Counted from the first letter of the stretch, positions 16,771-26,326 are shown. The stretch: DNA of 64,000 bases from Angelobacter sp036522115 (GCA_036522115.1 DATDGL010000007.1:8262-72261); one strand, 5' to 3'. Notes: generated by a model from the sequence alone, not told the origin. Numbers and translations are program-made.

Positions 16771-18906
16771 ATGGCGGAGTGCGCGGGTTGCAGCTATCAT
16801 AGTGTCACTCCCGCCGTGTCCTCTTTCCCCAATCCCGCAACCGCCGGCCGCGAGCAGGAGCAATCCTTCCCGACGCTGTACCAGTTTTTTGCGCCCCATG
16901 GGATGCTCAGCAAAATGCATCCGAATTACGAATTCCGCCGGGGACAGCTTCAGATGGCGGAGGCCGTAGAGCGGGCGCTGAATGAACACAAGCACCTGAT
17001 TGTGGAAGCCGGCACGGGCACCGGCAAGACCCTGGCCTACCTGCTGCCGGTAATCCGCAGCGGCAAGCGAGTGATTATTTCTACCGGCACCAAGAACCTT
17101 CAGGAACAGCTTTTTTTCAAGGACATTCCATTCCTGGAGCAGCACCTGGGCAAGCTGCGCGTCTGCTACATGAAAGGCCGCAACAACTATCTCTGCCGGC
17201 AAAAACTCTACGACCTCACCGGCATGCCGGTGCTGAATGGACTGGAAGAAATTGAGCACTATCGCCAGATTGCAGAGTGGGAGCGGGTGACGGAGAGCGG
17301 CGACCGCGCTGAGTTGCGCGCGCTGCCGGAGAACAGCCAGCTATGGCCTCGCCTGGATGCCCGGACCGATCGCTGCACCGGCCAAAAGTGCGCTCAATGG
17401 CAGCGCTGCTTTGTCACGGAGATGCGGCGGCGGGCGAAGGAGAGCGACATCATCATCGTGAATCACCATCTCTTCTTTGCCGACCTGGCGCTCAAGCAGG
17501 CGGATGTCCCGGATGGCGGCATCCTGCCTGAGGCTGCAGCCGTCATCTTCGATGAGGCGCACGAATTAGAAGGAGTAGCGAGCGACTATTTTGGAGTCAC
17601 CGTCTCCAATCTGCGGTTTGAGGAACTGGCGCGCGACATCGAGGCTACGCTGGTGCAAAAGCAGGCTGGTTCAGCCGGATTGCTTCAGGCGCTTGCGCGC
17701 CTGCGGGAGAGAGCGCGGTTCTTCTTCGGCCTTCTTCCGGAAGGCCAGGGCAGATTTTCCTTTGAAAACCGCGATGAATTCCTGGAGAAGAATGGCGAGG
17801 AGTACAACTCCGTCATGCAATCTCTGGGAGCAGTGTTCTCCGAGCTTGAGTTATTGCAGGAAAAATCAGCTGAGGTATTCAACTTCGTCCGGCGCACGCT
17901 GGAGTTGAAGACGCAACTGGCATTCATTCTGGAGTCGCGCGATAAGAACACGGTCTTCTGGATCGAGTTCCGGGGCGAAGCCCGCAAGCCCCGCGCTGGA
18001 CGGCAGCTCATTGTTCTGCAGGCCACTCCCATTGATGTGTCCCAGATCCTGAAGCAGATTCTGTTTGAGAATCTGGAGACTGCGGTTTTGACCTCGGCCA
18101 CTCTAGCGGTTGCCAAAGCCGCACAGGGCGGTGAGTTTGATTACATCCGGCAGCGAGTTGGCGTGGAGCACGCGCGCGAACTGGTGGTGCCTTCGCACTT
18201 CGACTACCTGAACCAGGCCATCCTGTATGTGCCTCCGGATCTGCCGGATCCCCGGTCAGAGATTTTTGTGGCTCGAGCGGCAGAGAAGATCCGGCGGCTT
18301 CTGCAAATCACCAGAGGACGCGCGTTCTGCCTGTTCACCAGCTACGCCCAGATGAACCAACTTCACGACATGCTCTTGGGCGAGATCGAATTCCCCATGC
18401 TGCTGCAAGGGACCGCGCCCAAGAATGCCCTTCTGGAGGAGTTTCGCAATACTCCGAATGCAGTGTTGTTTGCGACTTCATCTTTCTGGCAGGGTGTGGA
18501 TGTGCAGGGCGAACAACTGAGCTGCGTGATCATTGATCGCCTGCCGTTTGCGGTGCCTAACGACCCGGTGGTGGCCGCGAGGGTGCGGGCGGTGAATGAA
18601 GCCGGAGGAAATGCTTTCTATGAGTACCAGGTGCCTTCGGCGGTGATCGCGCTCAAGCAGGGCTTTGGCCGCCTGATCCGGTCCATCAAGGACCGGGGCC
18701 TTCTGGTGCTGCTGGATAATCGCGTGCTGAAGCAGCGCTATGGCCGCGTGTTCCTGGATAGCCTTCCGGCATACAAGAAGACAAGGGACTTGGCAGACGT
18801 GGAGAAGTTTTTCAACATGAACGCGAAAGAAGCGCCCGTTTCAGGCCGCTCGCGCGTCCAGGATGGAGGAACCATGAACTCCATATTGAAGAACGAATTA
18901 GAATAA
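16771..18906 (+). CDS. DinG/XPD-like ATP-dependent DNA helicase with iron-sulfur cluster
   Basis: A 711-residue superfamily 2 helicase. Walker A is EAGTGTGKT (about 79-87), the DEAH box lies at 261-264, and late motifs include SFWQGVDVQGE and the arginine region QGFGRLIRS. Four cysteines at about 142, 202, 207 and 213 have the spacing of the FeS cluster of DinG/XPD (the last three spaced by 5 and 6). Such helicases unwind 5'-to-3' and resolve R-loops or damaged DNA. Homology extends upstream of the internal Met at 45 (TLYQFFAPHG), so the ATG at 16771 is kept. queD begins 56 bp downstream; co-transcription is possible. Confidence 0.92.
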   Translation: MAECAGCSYHSVTPAVSSFPNPATAGREQEQSFPTLYQFFAPHGMLSKMHPNYEFRRGQLQMAEAVERALNEHKHLIVEAGTGTGKTLAYLLPVIRSGKRVIISTGTKNLQEQLFFKDIPFLEQHLGKLRVCYMKGRNNYLCRQKLYDLTGMPVLNGLEEIEHYRQIAEWERVTESGDRAELRALPENSQLWPRLDARTDRCTGQKCAQWQRCFVTEMRRRAKESDIIIVNHHLFFADLALKQADVPDGGILPEAAAVIFDEAHELEGVASDYFGVTVSNLRFEELARDIEATLVQKQAGSAGLLQALARLRERARFFFGLLPEGQGRFSFENRDEFLEKNGEEYNSVMQSLGAVFSELELLQEKSAEVFNFVRRTLELKTQLAFILESRDKNTVFWIEFRGEARKPRAGRQLIVLQATPIDVSQILKQILFENLETAVLTSATLAVAKAAQGGEFDYIRQRVGVEHARELVVPSHFDYLNQAILYVPPDLPDPRSEIFVARAAEKIRRLLQITRGRAFCLFTSYAQMNQLHDMLLGEIEFPMLLQGTAPKNALLEEFRNTPNAVLFATSSFWQGVDVQGEQLSCVIIDRLPFAVPNDPVVAARVRAVNEAGGNAFYEYQVPSAVIALKQGFGRLIRSIKDRGLLVLLDNRVLKQRYGRVFLDSLPAYKKTRDLADVEKFFNMNAKEAPVSGRSRVQDGGTMNSILKNELE

Positions 18907-18962
18907 GATAAAGAGCATTTCGCGCCGGAAAATCCATACATGCTGCCGGTGAAGGGAGATTG

Positions 18963-19340
18963 ATGTACGAGGTAACGGTAGAGCGTTCATTTGCCGCGGG
19001 TCACTATCTGCGCAACTACAAAGGGAAATGCGAGAATCCCCACGGGCACAATTACAAGGTCCGCGTGACCCTCCGTGGCAAGGTACTGGACAAGGCCGGC
19101 CTGCTGCTGGACTTCAAGGACCTGAAGGACGTGATGAAGGGCGTAATCGAGCGGGTTGATCACCAGATGCTGAACGATATCGAGCCGTTCGTTACGGTGA
19201 ATCCTTCCGCGGAAAATATTGCCCGGTATTTTTACGATGAGACCAGCCAGCGCCTCACATCCCTTACCCAGGGCCGCGTATCAGTGAAGGACGTAACCAT
19301 CTGGGAGACGGACACCACGACGGCGCGATACTGTGAGTGA
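18963..19340 (+). CDS. queD: 6-carboxytetrahydropterin synthase QueD
   Basis: A 125-residue tunnelling-fold enzyme. Zinc ligands are His14 (AAGHYL), His27 and His29 (NPHGHNYKV); Cys23 is the catalytic cysteine. DHQMLND and the C-terminal WETDT are also family landmarks. QueD converts dihydroneopterin triphosphate to 6-carboxytetrahydropterin, the first committed step to preQ0. GGGAG is 5 nt before the ATG. The stop overlaps the GTG start of queE (19337-19340), so queD, queE and then queC form a compact preQ0 operon. The GTP cyclohydrolase must be elsewhere. Confidence 0.94.
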   Translation: MYEVTVERSFAAGHYLRNYKGKCENPHGHNYKVRVTLRGKVLDKAGLLLDFKDLKDVMKGVIERVDHQMLNDIEPFVTVNPSAENIARYFYDETSQRLTSLTQGRVSVKDVTIWETDTTTARYCE

Positions 19341-20056
19341 AGACGCAGCTGAAGGTTGCGTTCCACGCTTCAAACATGCAAGTAACAGAAATTTACCGGT
19401 CTATTCAGGGGGAGTCTTCTTTTTCCGGACTGCCTTGCACATTCGTGCGCCTGACCGCCTGTAACCTGCGCTGCACATGGTGCGACAGTGAATACACATT
19501 TACCGGCGGCAACAAAATGTCTCCTGATGAAGTGGAACAGGAAGTGGTCCGGCTCTCTCCTTCCGGTTTGGTCGAGATTACCGGCGGCGAACCTATGCTC
19601 CAGGAGCGTGAACTGACGCCGTTGATGGAGCGGCTGCTCAATCGCGGTTATACCTTGCTCCTGGAGACCGGCGGCGAACGTCCTCTGGAACAGGTCCCCA
19701 AAGACGTGCGTAAGATTGTTGACGTGAAGTGCCCGGGATCAGGCGAAGGGGGATCATTTTGCCTGAGCAATCTGGACACGCTGACGGCACGCGACGAAGT
19801 GAAATTCGTGCTGGCCGATCGTGCAGATTATGAATTTGCCCGCGAATTCACTCGTGATCACAAGCTGGAAAACAGGGTGGGCGGCGTGATTTTCTCCCCT
19901 GTGTTTCTGAAAAATCCGACTCAGGCGCGCGACAGCTCCAATTGTCAGCTTGATCCCCGATTGCTGGCGGAGTGGATCCTTGGGGACAAATTGAACGTCC
20001 GCCTCGGCCTGCAAATCCACAAATTCATCTGGGAGCCGGCCACTAAAGGCGTTTGA
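19337..20056 (+). CDS. queE: 7-carboxy-7-deazaguanine synthase QueE (radical SAM)
   Basis: A 239-residue radical SAM enzyme. Cys42, Cys46 and Cys49 in ACNLRCTWCD form the CX3CX2C site for the 4Fe-4S cluster. VTEIYRSIQGES opens the family fold, and GGEPMLQ supplies the SAM-binding GGE motif. It contracts 6-carboxytetrahydropterin to 7-carboxy-7-deazaguanine. The GTG at 19337 overlaps the queD stop; an internal ATG at 19376 (MQVTEIYRS) is closer to the usual family start and may be used instead. Short-period repeats follow directly after the stop. Confidence 0.93.
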   Translation: MKTQLKVAFHASNMQVTEIYRSIQGESSFSGLPCTFVRLTACNLRCTWCDSEYTFTGGNKMSPDEVEQEVVRLSPSGLVEITGGEPMLQERELTPLMERLLNRGYTLLLETGGERPLEQVPKDVRKIVDVKCPGSGEGGSFCLSNLDTLTARDEVKFVLADRADYEFAREFTRDHKLENRVGGVIFSPVFLKNPTQARDSSNCQLDPRLLAEWILGDKLNVRLGLQIHKFIWEPATKGV

Positions 20057-20122
20057 ACATCCGGTGATCCGGTGTTCCGATGATGGCGCCGGGCTGCGAT
20101 AATAGCAATGAGGCCGTTTTCC

Positions 20123-20815
20123 ATGAGCAGCGAGGTCAAATCCGTTGTTCTGTTGAGTGGCGGAATGGACTCCTGTGTATGTGCAACTCTGGCAGCACGG
20201 GATACGCAGGCGGCCGCTCTGCACATCAGCTATGGCCAGCGGACGGAAGAGCGTGAAAAGCAAGCCTTTCTGCGTATCTGCGACCGCCTGGGCGTCAAAA
20301 ACCGAATGGTGCTGCGGAATGAGGCTTTGAGGGCGGTAGGCGGTTCCGCACTCACGGATGAGAGCATCCAAGTTCCTGAGGCGCAAGGAGAAATCGGCGG
20401 CCATGGAGTCCCGTTGACCTATGTGCCTTTCCGCAATGCTCATTTTCTCTCTGCCGCGGTGAGTTGGGCGGAAGTTTTGGACGCGACCCGGGTTTATATT
20501 GGTGCAGTGGAGCAGGACAGCTCGGGATATCCCGATTGCCGCCCAGCCTACTACAAAGCTTTTAATGCCGTAATCCAGGCGGGCACGCGGGAAGGTAAAA
20601 TTGAAGTTGTCACTCCGCTCATTGCCATGCGCAAAGCGGAGATCGTCAAACTGGGGCTGGAATTGGGTGCCCCGTTTGACTTGACCTGGTCCTGCTACAG
20701 CCGGGAAGATAGAGCGTGCGGGGTGTGTGAGAGTTGCGTGCTGCGCCTCCAGGCCTTTGCCGCCGCCGGGGCTACCGACACGATTCCTTACGAGGCTGGG
20801 GCAGTAACCTTATGA
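20123..20815 (+). CDS. queC: 7-cyano-7-deazaguanine (preQ0) synthase QueC
   Basis: About 230 residues. The PP-loop SGGMDS (12-17) binds ATP. The C-terminal CYSREDRACGVCESC gives the four zinc cysteines of the family, and YGQRTEERE and PFRNAHFLSAA are conserved. QueC amidates and dehydrates 7-carboxy-7-deazaguanine to preQ0 with ammonia and ATP. I preferred the ATG at 20123, with TGAGG upstream, over the ATG at 20108, which has no visible ribosome site. It completes the queD-queE-queC group, 66 bp after queE. No queF or tgt is in the window. Confidence 0.94.
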   Translation: MSSEVKSVVLLSGGMDSCVCATLAARDTQAAALHISYGQRTEEREKQAFLRICDRLGVKNRMVLRNEALRAVGGSALTDESIQVPEAQGEIGGHGVPLTYVPFRNAHFLSAAVSWAEVLDATRVYIGAVEQDSSGYPDCRPAYYKAFNAVIQAGTREGKIEVVTPLIAMRKAEIVKLGLELGAPFDLTWSCYSREDRACGVCESCVLRLQAFAAAGATDTIPYEAGAVTL

Positions 20816-20856
20816 GGTTTAAGGGAGTTCGTTTTTTCGTGCAGGGAGGCTGATTC

Positions 20857-22017
20857 ATGAAGAAGAATTTTATTTGTGCGATGCTGTTCGTACTGCTGTT
20901 GGCGTTGGGCGCTCTGCCGGCGTCGTCGCAAACCGTTTCCGCACAGGTGGAAGGAACAGTTGTCGATGGGACTAAACCCGTACCGAATGTTACCGTCACC
21001 CTCGTCAGTAGCGACACTGGCAGAACCTTCAAGACCAAGACAGATAAGAATGGCAAGTTCACGATGGTTGGAATACCTTACGGTCAGTACGAACTTGAGA
21101 TCACTAATTCGAGCGGAGAGAAAATCTATCACCAGAAGAAATCTCCGATAGCGCCTGATAATTCCGCGGCTATCGCGACCATCAAGATTGACATCAGCGA
21201 GACCAAGTCCAGCAGTGGTGAGAGTAGCAAGGGGGGCCAAGGCCAGTCAGGTGAAACCGGGCAGCCGCAGCCCAAGTACACCAAGGAACAGAAGGAACAG
21301 ATCGAGGAGATCAAAAAGCAGAATGAAAAGGCGCAGAACGCCAACACTCTGATCACCCAGGCTATGAACGCTATGAATGCCAAGAACTGGCAGGAAGCCC
21401 AGGCGCCATTGCAACAACTGGTTGCGATCGACCCCAATAACTGGCAATACGCGTCAGCCCTCGGTGATGCTTACCTCAATACCGGCCAGTTTGAGCAGGC
21501 AGTTGATACTTATCAGAAGGGCATTCAGGCGGCGGAGGGTAATACCACAGTCGATCCCAAAAACCCCATCACAGACCCGGCCAAGAAAAAGCTTGGTGAA
21601 GGAAAGATGTTAACCAACATGGGTAATGCCTACCTCAAGCTGCACAAGAACAAGGAGGCCGTCGACGCTTACACCAAGGCCGCCAGCCTGGATCCAAACC
21701 CTGCCATTGCCTACTTCAACCTGTGCGCCACGCAGTACAACACCGGCAACGTGGAAGGCGCTCTGGATGCCTGTGACAAAGCCATTGCCGCCGATCCTAA
21801 CAAGGCTGATGCGTATTTCATTAAAGGCTCACTGTTGATCGCCGGAAGCACAACGGATAAAGAAGGCAAAGTTACGGCGCCCCCGGGCGCGGCGGATGCC
21901 CTCAAGAAGTATCTTGAGCTACAACCTGACGGTTCCCACGCCGAGGATGTGAAGCAAATGCTGGCGTACATTGGCTCGAAAGTTGAGACCATTTACAACA
22001 AGAAGAAAGGCAAATAA
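20857..22017 (+). CDS. Secreted TPR protein with N-terminal carboxypeptidase-like regulatory domain
   Basis: A 386-residue protein. A signal peptide (FVLLLALGALPASSQ) is followed by a beta-sandwich typical of carboxypeptidase regulatory/CNA-B-like domains (VEGTVVDGTKPVPNVTVTL, NGKFTMVGIPYGQYELEI) to about residue 105. A charged, Gln/Glu/Lys-rich linker (KEQKEQIEEIKKQNEK) follows, then at least four TPR units (ALGDAYLNTGQFEQAVDTY, NMGNAYLKLHKNKEAVDAY). It is probably a periplasmic scaffold. GGAGG precedes the ATG. The protein at 46608-47759 has the same architecture. Confidence 0.8.
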   Translation: MKKNFICAMLFVLLLALGALPASSQTVSAQVEGTVVDGTKPVPNVTVTLVSSDTGRTFKTKTDKNGKFTMVGIPYGQYELEITNSSGEKIYHQKKSPIAPDNSAAIATIKIDISETKSSSGESSKGGQGQSGETGQPQPKYTKEQKEQIEEIKKQNEKAQNANTLITQAMNAMNAKNWQEAQAPLQQLVAIDPNNWQYASALGDAYLNTGQFEQAVDTYQKGIQAAEGNTTVDPKNPITDPAKKKLGEGKMLTNMGNAYLKLHKNKEAVDAYTKAASLDPNPAIAYFNLCATQYNTGNVEGALDACDKAIAADPNKADAYFIKGSLLIAGSTTDKEGKVTAPPGAADALKKYLELQPDGSHAEDVKQMLAYIGSKVETIYNKKKGK

Positions 22018-22333
22018 CACCCACAAAACGGCTCAAGTTGTCGAAGACCATTGCGGGAACCACACATCCCGCTCGCTTTGGGGCGCATTTACCGCTAATT
22101 CGCTACGCTCACCTCTGCTGATTCGCTCCGCTCATCTGGATAGACGGTACTGAGCACCGTCTGTACGGTTTGAGCCTGTTTCCTCTTGGTGATTTTCGAC
22201 CCTGGTAATTTGGTAATTTAAAATCAAAGGCCAAGAATCTATATCAACATTTTGAACTCCTGCCTGTGATTGCGCCGATATTGAATTTTTCGCATCGAGG
22301 CGACAGGCAACAACGTCAGATGGATAGTTCCTC
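22018..22333. repeat. Intergenic region with short direct and short-period repeats
   Basis: No gene. At 22087-22134 a phrase of the type ATTCGCT(A/C)CGCTCA occurs twice in succession. At 22202-22231 there is a TGGTAATTTGGTAATTT array ending AAAATCAAAG, a member of the family that recurs at six or more other sites in this window. No promoter for the following transporter gene could be defined. Confidence 0.6.
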
Positions 22334-23284
22334 ATGACTCCGGAAAAACGCCGACAGTTCCAGGTTTCACTTGCCTTCGCCCTGGTTTACGCCCTATGGG
22401 GCGCAACCTATCTGGCCATGCGTGTAGCCGTCGTCCAGATTCCGCCCTACGTCATGGGGGCGGTGCGCTATGGGATTGCCGGGCCGCTCATGCTGGCGTA
22501 TTGCGCTCTGGCTGGCAAAAAAGTGCGCATTACCCGGCAGGATTTCCTGCGTCTGCTGAAGATTGGAATTCTGCTGCTCTCAGTGGCCAACATGGGTGTG
22601 GCCACGGCAGAGCAGTACGTCCCCAGCGGCCTGGCGGCGCTGGTTGTGGCCGGCGTTCCCATCTGGGTGGCCATTATTGAAACCTCGGTTCTCCGGACCA
22701 GACGCCTTTCGGCCATGGGGCTGGCAGGACTTGCCCTGGGAATCGTGGGGATGCTGGTGCTGATGTGGCCCCAGATTTCCGGCGCGCACTTGGACCGGCT
22801 GGAACTGATGGGGTTTGGCATTCTGCTGGTTTCCTCGGCGAGTTGGGCCCTGGGATCGGTGCTCTCAGGACGGTGGAACCTCAGCGTTGATGTATTCACC
22901 GCCAGCGCCTGGGAGATGACCATGGCCGGAATCATTAACGGGCTGGTGGCCTTGTCCACCGGCGGATTCCATAAAGTAGTGTGGTCTCCCTCTGGCCTTC
23001 TGGCCATTCTCTTCCTGGTGATCTGCGGATCATGGATAGGGTTCACCGCTTACATATGGCTCCTGGAGCATGTCCCGACACCCAAAGTTGCAACGTATGC
23101 CTATGTGAACCCGGTAGTGGCCGTCTACCTGGGGTGGATGATGCTGAACGAGAAAGTTGATGCATTCATGCTGGCGGGAACAGTGATCATTATTTCTGCG
23201 GTGGCGCTGGTCAATCTCTCCAAGCTGCGAGCGTTGAATCGAGCCCCGGCGCTTTCTGCGTGTGAACCGGCGGGAGATGATTGA
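22334..23284 (+). CDS. EamA/DMT-superfamily transporter
   Basis: A 316-residue membrane protein with ten predicted helices in two EamA repeats. The first begins ALVYALWGATYLAMRVAV and contains RYGIAGPLMLAY; the second repeats the pattern from SWALGSVLSGRW to TPKVATYAYVNPVVAVYLG. The latter, with the following GWMMLNEKV, is the signature end of the family. Members export or import small metabolites, often amino acids or nucleosides; substrate unknown here. The ATG lacks a strong ribosome site. It is followed directly by a repeat-rich gap. Confidence 0.88.
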   Translation: MTPEKRRQFQVSLAFALVYALWGATYLAMRVAVVQIPPYVMGAVRYGIAGPLMLAYCALAGKKVRITRQDFLRLLKIGILLLSVANMGVATAEQYVPSGLAALVVAGVPIWVAIIETSVLRTRRLSAMGLAGLALGIVGMLVLMWPQISGAHLDRLELMGFGILLVSSASWALGSVLSGRWNLSVDVFTASAWEMTMAGIINGLVALSTGGFHKVVWSPSGLLAILFLVICGSWIGFTAYIWLLEHVPTPKVATYAYVNPVVAVYLGWMMLNEKVDAFMLAGTVIIISAVALVNLSKLRALNRAPALSACEPAGDD

Positions 23285-23618
23285 AGAGAGTTGGTGGCTT
23301 GGTAAGTTGGTGAGTTGGTAATTTGGAATCAAGAGGGTTCAAAAGGGTCCGTGAGAACGCCTTGACGCGCCATCGCGACCGGCAGGTAACTCGGGATCCT
23401 TCGCGGCTAAAAGCCGCTCAGAGGCTGTGACTTTTTAAAAAAATCGCGAATTTTTGCCGTGCAAGTGTTTTGTTTTCAACATGGCTTTTTCGCGAAAAAC
23501 CAAAAAGTCACAGCCTCTCAGGATGACAAGGGGATTTTTTGGCTTTTTTGCATGGCTGAAGCCATGCCCTTTCAAAATCAGATTTTTTGACACACGCTCT
23601 AACTATTTAAATACTGCC
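23285..23618. repeat. Intergenic region with short-period array and a 97-bp inverted-repeat element
   Basis: Right after the transporter stop, 23290-23327 holds degenerate TTGGT-based units. GCGGCT AAA AGCCGC (23403-23417) is a small palindrome. A 16-bp perfect inverted repeat, GAGGCTGTGACTTTTT at 23421-23436 with its complement at 23502-23517, encloses 65 bp that contain two TCGCGA boxes. No gene is seen. The last bases are the 3' flank of cysS. Confidence 0.75.
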
Positions 23619-25085
23619 TTATTTCCTCTTCCAGCGGATTCCGTCCTTGGTATCTTCCACCACGATTCCTGTTTCGGTGAGTTGGGCGCGGATGGCGTCT
23701 GCTTTGGCGAAGTCGCGGGCTTTTTTGGCGGCGGTGCGGTCGGCGATCAGGCGTTCCACGTCGGCATCGGTGATGCGGGCTACGGAAAGAGCTTCAGCGT
23801 CCAAGCCATGTGCCTTGGCCCATTCTGCTGCGCGCGTCATTTTCTCGGCATCGTCATCTTTCAATACGGCGAAAATTTCATCGAACTGACGCAGGGCGTC
23901 CAGAATTGGGGCTTTGTCGTCCTGATGTAGCTCGTTTTTGTCGGCCACGGTATTCACCTCGCGCACCAGGTCGAACATGGCGCCGAGAGCCTGCGCGGTG
24001 TTCAGGTCGTCCTGCAGGGAAGCCGTCATCTGGGCCTTGGTTTTCTCTGCCAGGGCCTGAATGCTTTCATTCCTGCCCGCAGGAAGCTGCGCCATCTCCA
24101 GGCGCGACTTGAAATTGCGCAGGCGGTCTACGGAGTGGGCGGCCTGCTTGAGACCGTCAAAGGTGAAATTCAACTGCTTGCGGTAAGGCACTGACGTGAG
24201 CAGGTAGCGAATGGAGGAAGGCTTATGCCCTTTGAGCAAGAGGTCGCGCAAGGTGAAGAAATTCCCGGCGCTCTTGGCCATCTTCTCGCCCTCCACCAGC
24301 AGAAAACGCACATGCATCCAGAAGCGAGAGAAGGTCTTGCCGGTGAGCGCCTCTGACTGCGCGATCTCATTTTCATGATGGGGGAAAATCAGGTCTTCGC
24401 CTCCGGCATGCAGATCAAAGCTGGGCCCCAGGTACTCCATGGACATGACGGAGCACTCAATGTGCCACCCCGGACGGCCTTTACCGATTGGGGTTTCCCA
24501 GAATGCCTCGCCTTCCTTGGGCGCTTTCCACAGGGCAAAATCGCGGGCATTATCTTTTTCGTACTCGTCTACGTCAACGCGCGCCCCAATTTCCATGCCG
24601 CCAAAGTCCTTCCTGGAAAGCTTCCCGTATTGCGGAAATTTGGCGATGCTGAAGTAATATGAGCCGTCCTCGGCGCGATAGGCGAATCCCTTCTCCACCA
24701 ATTGCCGGATGAACTCTGCCATTTTCTGGATATGGTCAGTGGCGCGGACCATGCGCTCCGGTTGCTCCAGGCCCAGCGTGCGCATGTCCTCCAGGAATGC
24801 TTCTTCGTATTTCCTGGTGTATTCGCCCACGGACTTATGTTCATGGGCAGCGTTGCGGATGATCTTGTCATCCACGTCAGTAATGTTCATCACCATCTGC
24901 AGCTTGAATCCGCTCTGGCCGAGGAAGCGGCGCAGGATGTCCACAGCCACGAAGGTGCGAAAGTTGCCGATGTGGCCGTAATCGTAGACTGTAGGGCCAC
25001 AAGCATACATGCGGACAGTCGAATCCACAGACGGCGCAAACTCTTCCACCTTTCCGGAAAGCGTGTTGTAGAGATGAAAGGACAA
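23619..25085 (-). CDS. cysS: Cysteinyl-tRNA synthetase
   Basis: A 488-residue class I synthetase. MYACGPTVYDYGHIGNFR holds the zinc Cys29 and the HIGH-like HIGN (38-41). EYLGPSFDLHAGGEDLIFPH carries further zinc ligands (His/Glu), and KMAKSAGNF is the KMSKS loop. It charges tRNA-Cys. The start is a TTG at 25083-25085, the position where family homology begins (MSFHLYNTLS); no ATG fits. It lies downstream of pgsA on the same strand with a 71-bp gap that contains a TTTAGTATTTAGC repeat. Confidence 0.95.
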   Translation of the reverse strand: MSFHLYNTLSGKVEEFAPSVDSTVRMYACGPTVYDYGHIGNFRTFVAVDILRRFLGQSGFKLQMVMNITDVDDKIIRNAAHEHKSVGEYTRKYEEAFLEDMRTLGLEQPERMVRATDHIQKMAEFIRQLVEKGFAYRAEDGSYYFSIAKFPQYGKLSRKDFGGMEIGARVDVDEYEKDNARDFALWKAPKEGEAFWETPIGKGRPGWHIECSVMSMEYLGPSFDLHAGGEDLIFPHHENEIAQSEALTGKTFSRFWMHVRFLLVEGEKMAKSAGNFFTLRDLLLKGHKPSSIRYLLTSVPYRKQLNFTFDGLKQAAHSVDRLRNFKSRLEMAQLPAGRNESIQALAEKTKAQMTASLQDDLNTAQALGAMFDLVREVNTVADKNELHQDDKAPILDALRQFDEIFAVLKDDDAEKMTRAAEWAKAHGLDAEALSVARITDADVERLIADRTAAKKARDFAKADAIRAQLTETGIVVEDTKDGIRWKRK

Positions 25086-25156
25086 GTTCCGATTCTAGCA
25101 AGAAGCAGTATTTAGTATTTAGCAAAACCTTACTCAGTGATCAAAACTACATTTAC

Positions 25157-25732
25157 TTACTTGATATCGGTGGCTTTGGCGTTGACGTTACGCAGTTCAA
25201 GGGCGACGCGAATCGCGTAATGCACACCAGAGAAAATGGTGAGTGCGACCGTGGCCCGAATCGCGCCCCATCTGGATATCACAATCCAATGCGCAGGTGA
25301 AATCTCCCGGAGCAAGACCAGAGGAATGGTAACGATCTGCGCCAGGGTATTGGCCTTTCCCCACCAACTGGGCCGGAAAACCCGGATGAGGCCGGTGGCG
25401 TAGAGCAGAGCGCAAATGATCACAATAATGATGTCGCGGGCGAAGACCAATACGGTCACGCTCCATGGGATCTTGTGGGCGGTGGAAAGCACCAGGAACA
25501 TGGTGCTGAGCAGGAGCTTATCAGCTATGGGATCAAGATATTGTCCCAGGACCGTCCTTTGTTCCAGCAAGCGGGCGAGCAACCCGTCCAGGCCGTCGCT
25601 GATTCCGGCCACAATGAACAGAGTCAAGGCCCAGATGAAGTGGTTTTCCAGCACCGCGATCACGGTGAGCGGAATAAAGATCAGGCGCAAAAGGGTTAGC
25701 AGGTTGGGAGTGGAAAGCAGTTGAGGAATCAT
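25157..25732 (-). CDS. pgsA: CDP-diacylglycerol--glycerol-3-phosphate 3-phosphatidyltransferase
   Basis: A 191-residue membrane enzyme. The CDP-alcohol phosphotransferase motif DGLDGLLARLL with following GQYLDPIADK gives the four catalytic Asp residues in DG(x2)AR(x8)G(x3)D(x3)D. The N-terminus NLLTLLRLIFIPL is typical of PgsA. It makes phosphatidylglycerophosphate, the precursor of phosphatidylglycerol and cardiolipin. The start ATG overlaps the stop of the small upstream gene by 4 bp (ATGA), with GGAAGG just before it, so the two are translationally coupled. Confidence 0.93.
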   Translation of the reverse strand: MIPQLLSTPNLLTLLRLIFIPLTVIAVLENHFIWALTLFIVAGISDGLDGLLARLLEQRTVLGQYLDPIADKLLLSTMFLVLSTAHKIPWSVTVLVFARDIIIVIICALLYATGLIRVFRPSWWGKANTLAQIVTIPLVLLREISPAHWIVISRWGAIRATVALTIFSGVHYAIRVALELRNVNAKATDIK

Positions 25733-26073
25733 CCTTCCGGCCCCTGGAAAAACCGGCTTGCAGATTTGCCCGCCTTGGCCGCGAACTGCTCGGCCAGTGA
25801 AGGGATTCCACCGTTCGCTGCATCCAGTTCCACGCGTTCAATGCGGTGCATGGGGAAAAAAACGGCGCTGGCAGAGGTGGTTTCACCTGACTTCACCAGT
25901 TGGGCAAAGTCGTCCAGAGACGGCAAGTCAATCCCGTGCAGGCTGATTCCGGCCTGGTCCAGTGAGAGCAGCATGCCCCAAAATTTTTCCCGGGGTGTAT
26001 TCAAAGTGACCAGGACCATCGAGCCCGGCAGAAAGAGCCGGCTGAGATGCATGTTCGGCAACGCACTCCCCAT
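25729..26073 (-). CDS. Conserved hypothetical protein coupled to pgsA
   Basis: A 114-residue soluble protein without recognised domain. It opens LHLSRLFLPGSM-like (NMHLSRLFLPGSMVLVTLN) and continues PREKFWGMLLSLDQAGISL, HGIDLPSLDDFAQLV and FFPMHRIERVELD. The pattern of short beta strands suggests a small barrel, perhaps an Sm-like or split-barrel fold (weak inference). I chose the ATG at 26073 because the 14 residues before it in a longer frame look unlike the rest. It overlaps pgsA by 4 bp. Confidence 0.65.
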   Translation of the reverse strand: MGSALPNMHLSRLFLPGSMVLVTLNTPREKFWGMLLSLDQAGISLHGIDLPSLDDFAQLVKSGETTSASAVFFPMHRIERVELDAANGGIPSLAEQFAAKAGKSASRFFQGPEG

Positions 26074-26326
26074 AGAGATGATTGTGTCACACGAGGCATC
26101 ATTTGTGCAGCACACTAAAGAGCAACTGGCAATTAGCCAAACCTACGCCCACCAACGGAGACACGGAAAGAAGCAGAATCAAAATCAAAACCTCCCCACA
26201 AAGGACACGGAGGAAAAAGCGAGGATACGAAGGAATGCTTCAAGAAGGCGAACAGCGCTCATTTGAGAGATAACTGAAACCCGATTTTATTTAGCAGGAC
26301 TCCAAAATCGTGCTACGCTCTCATCA

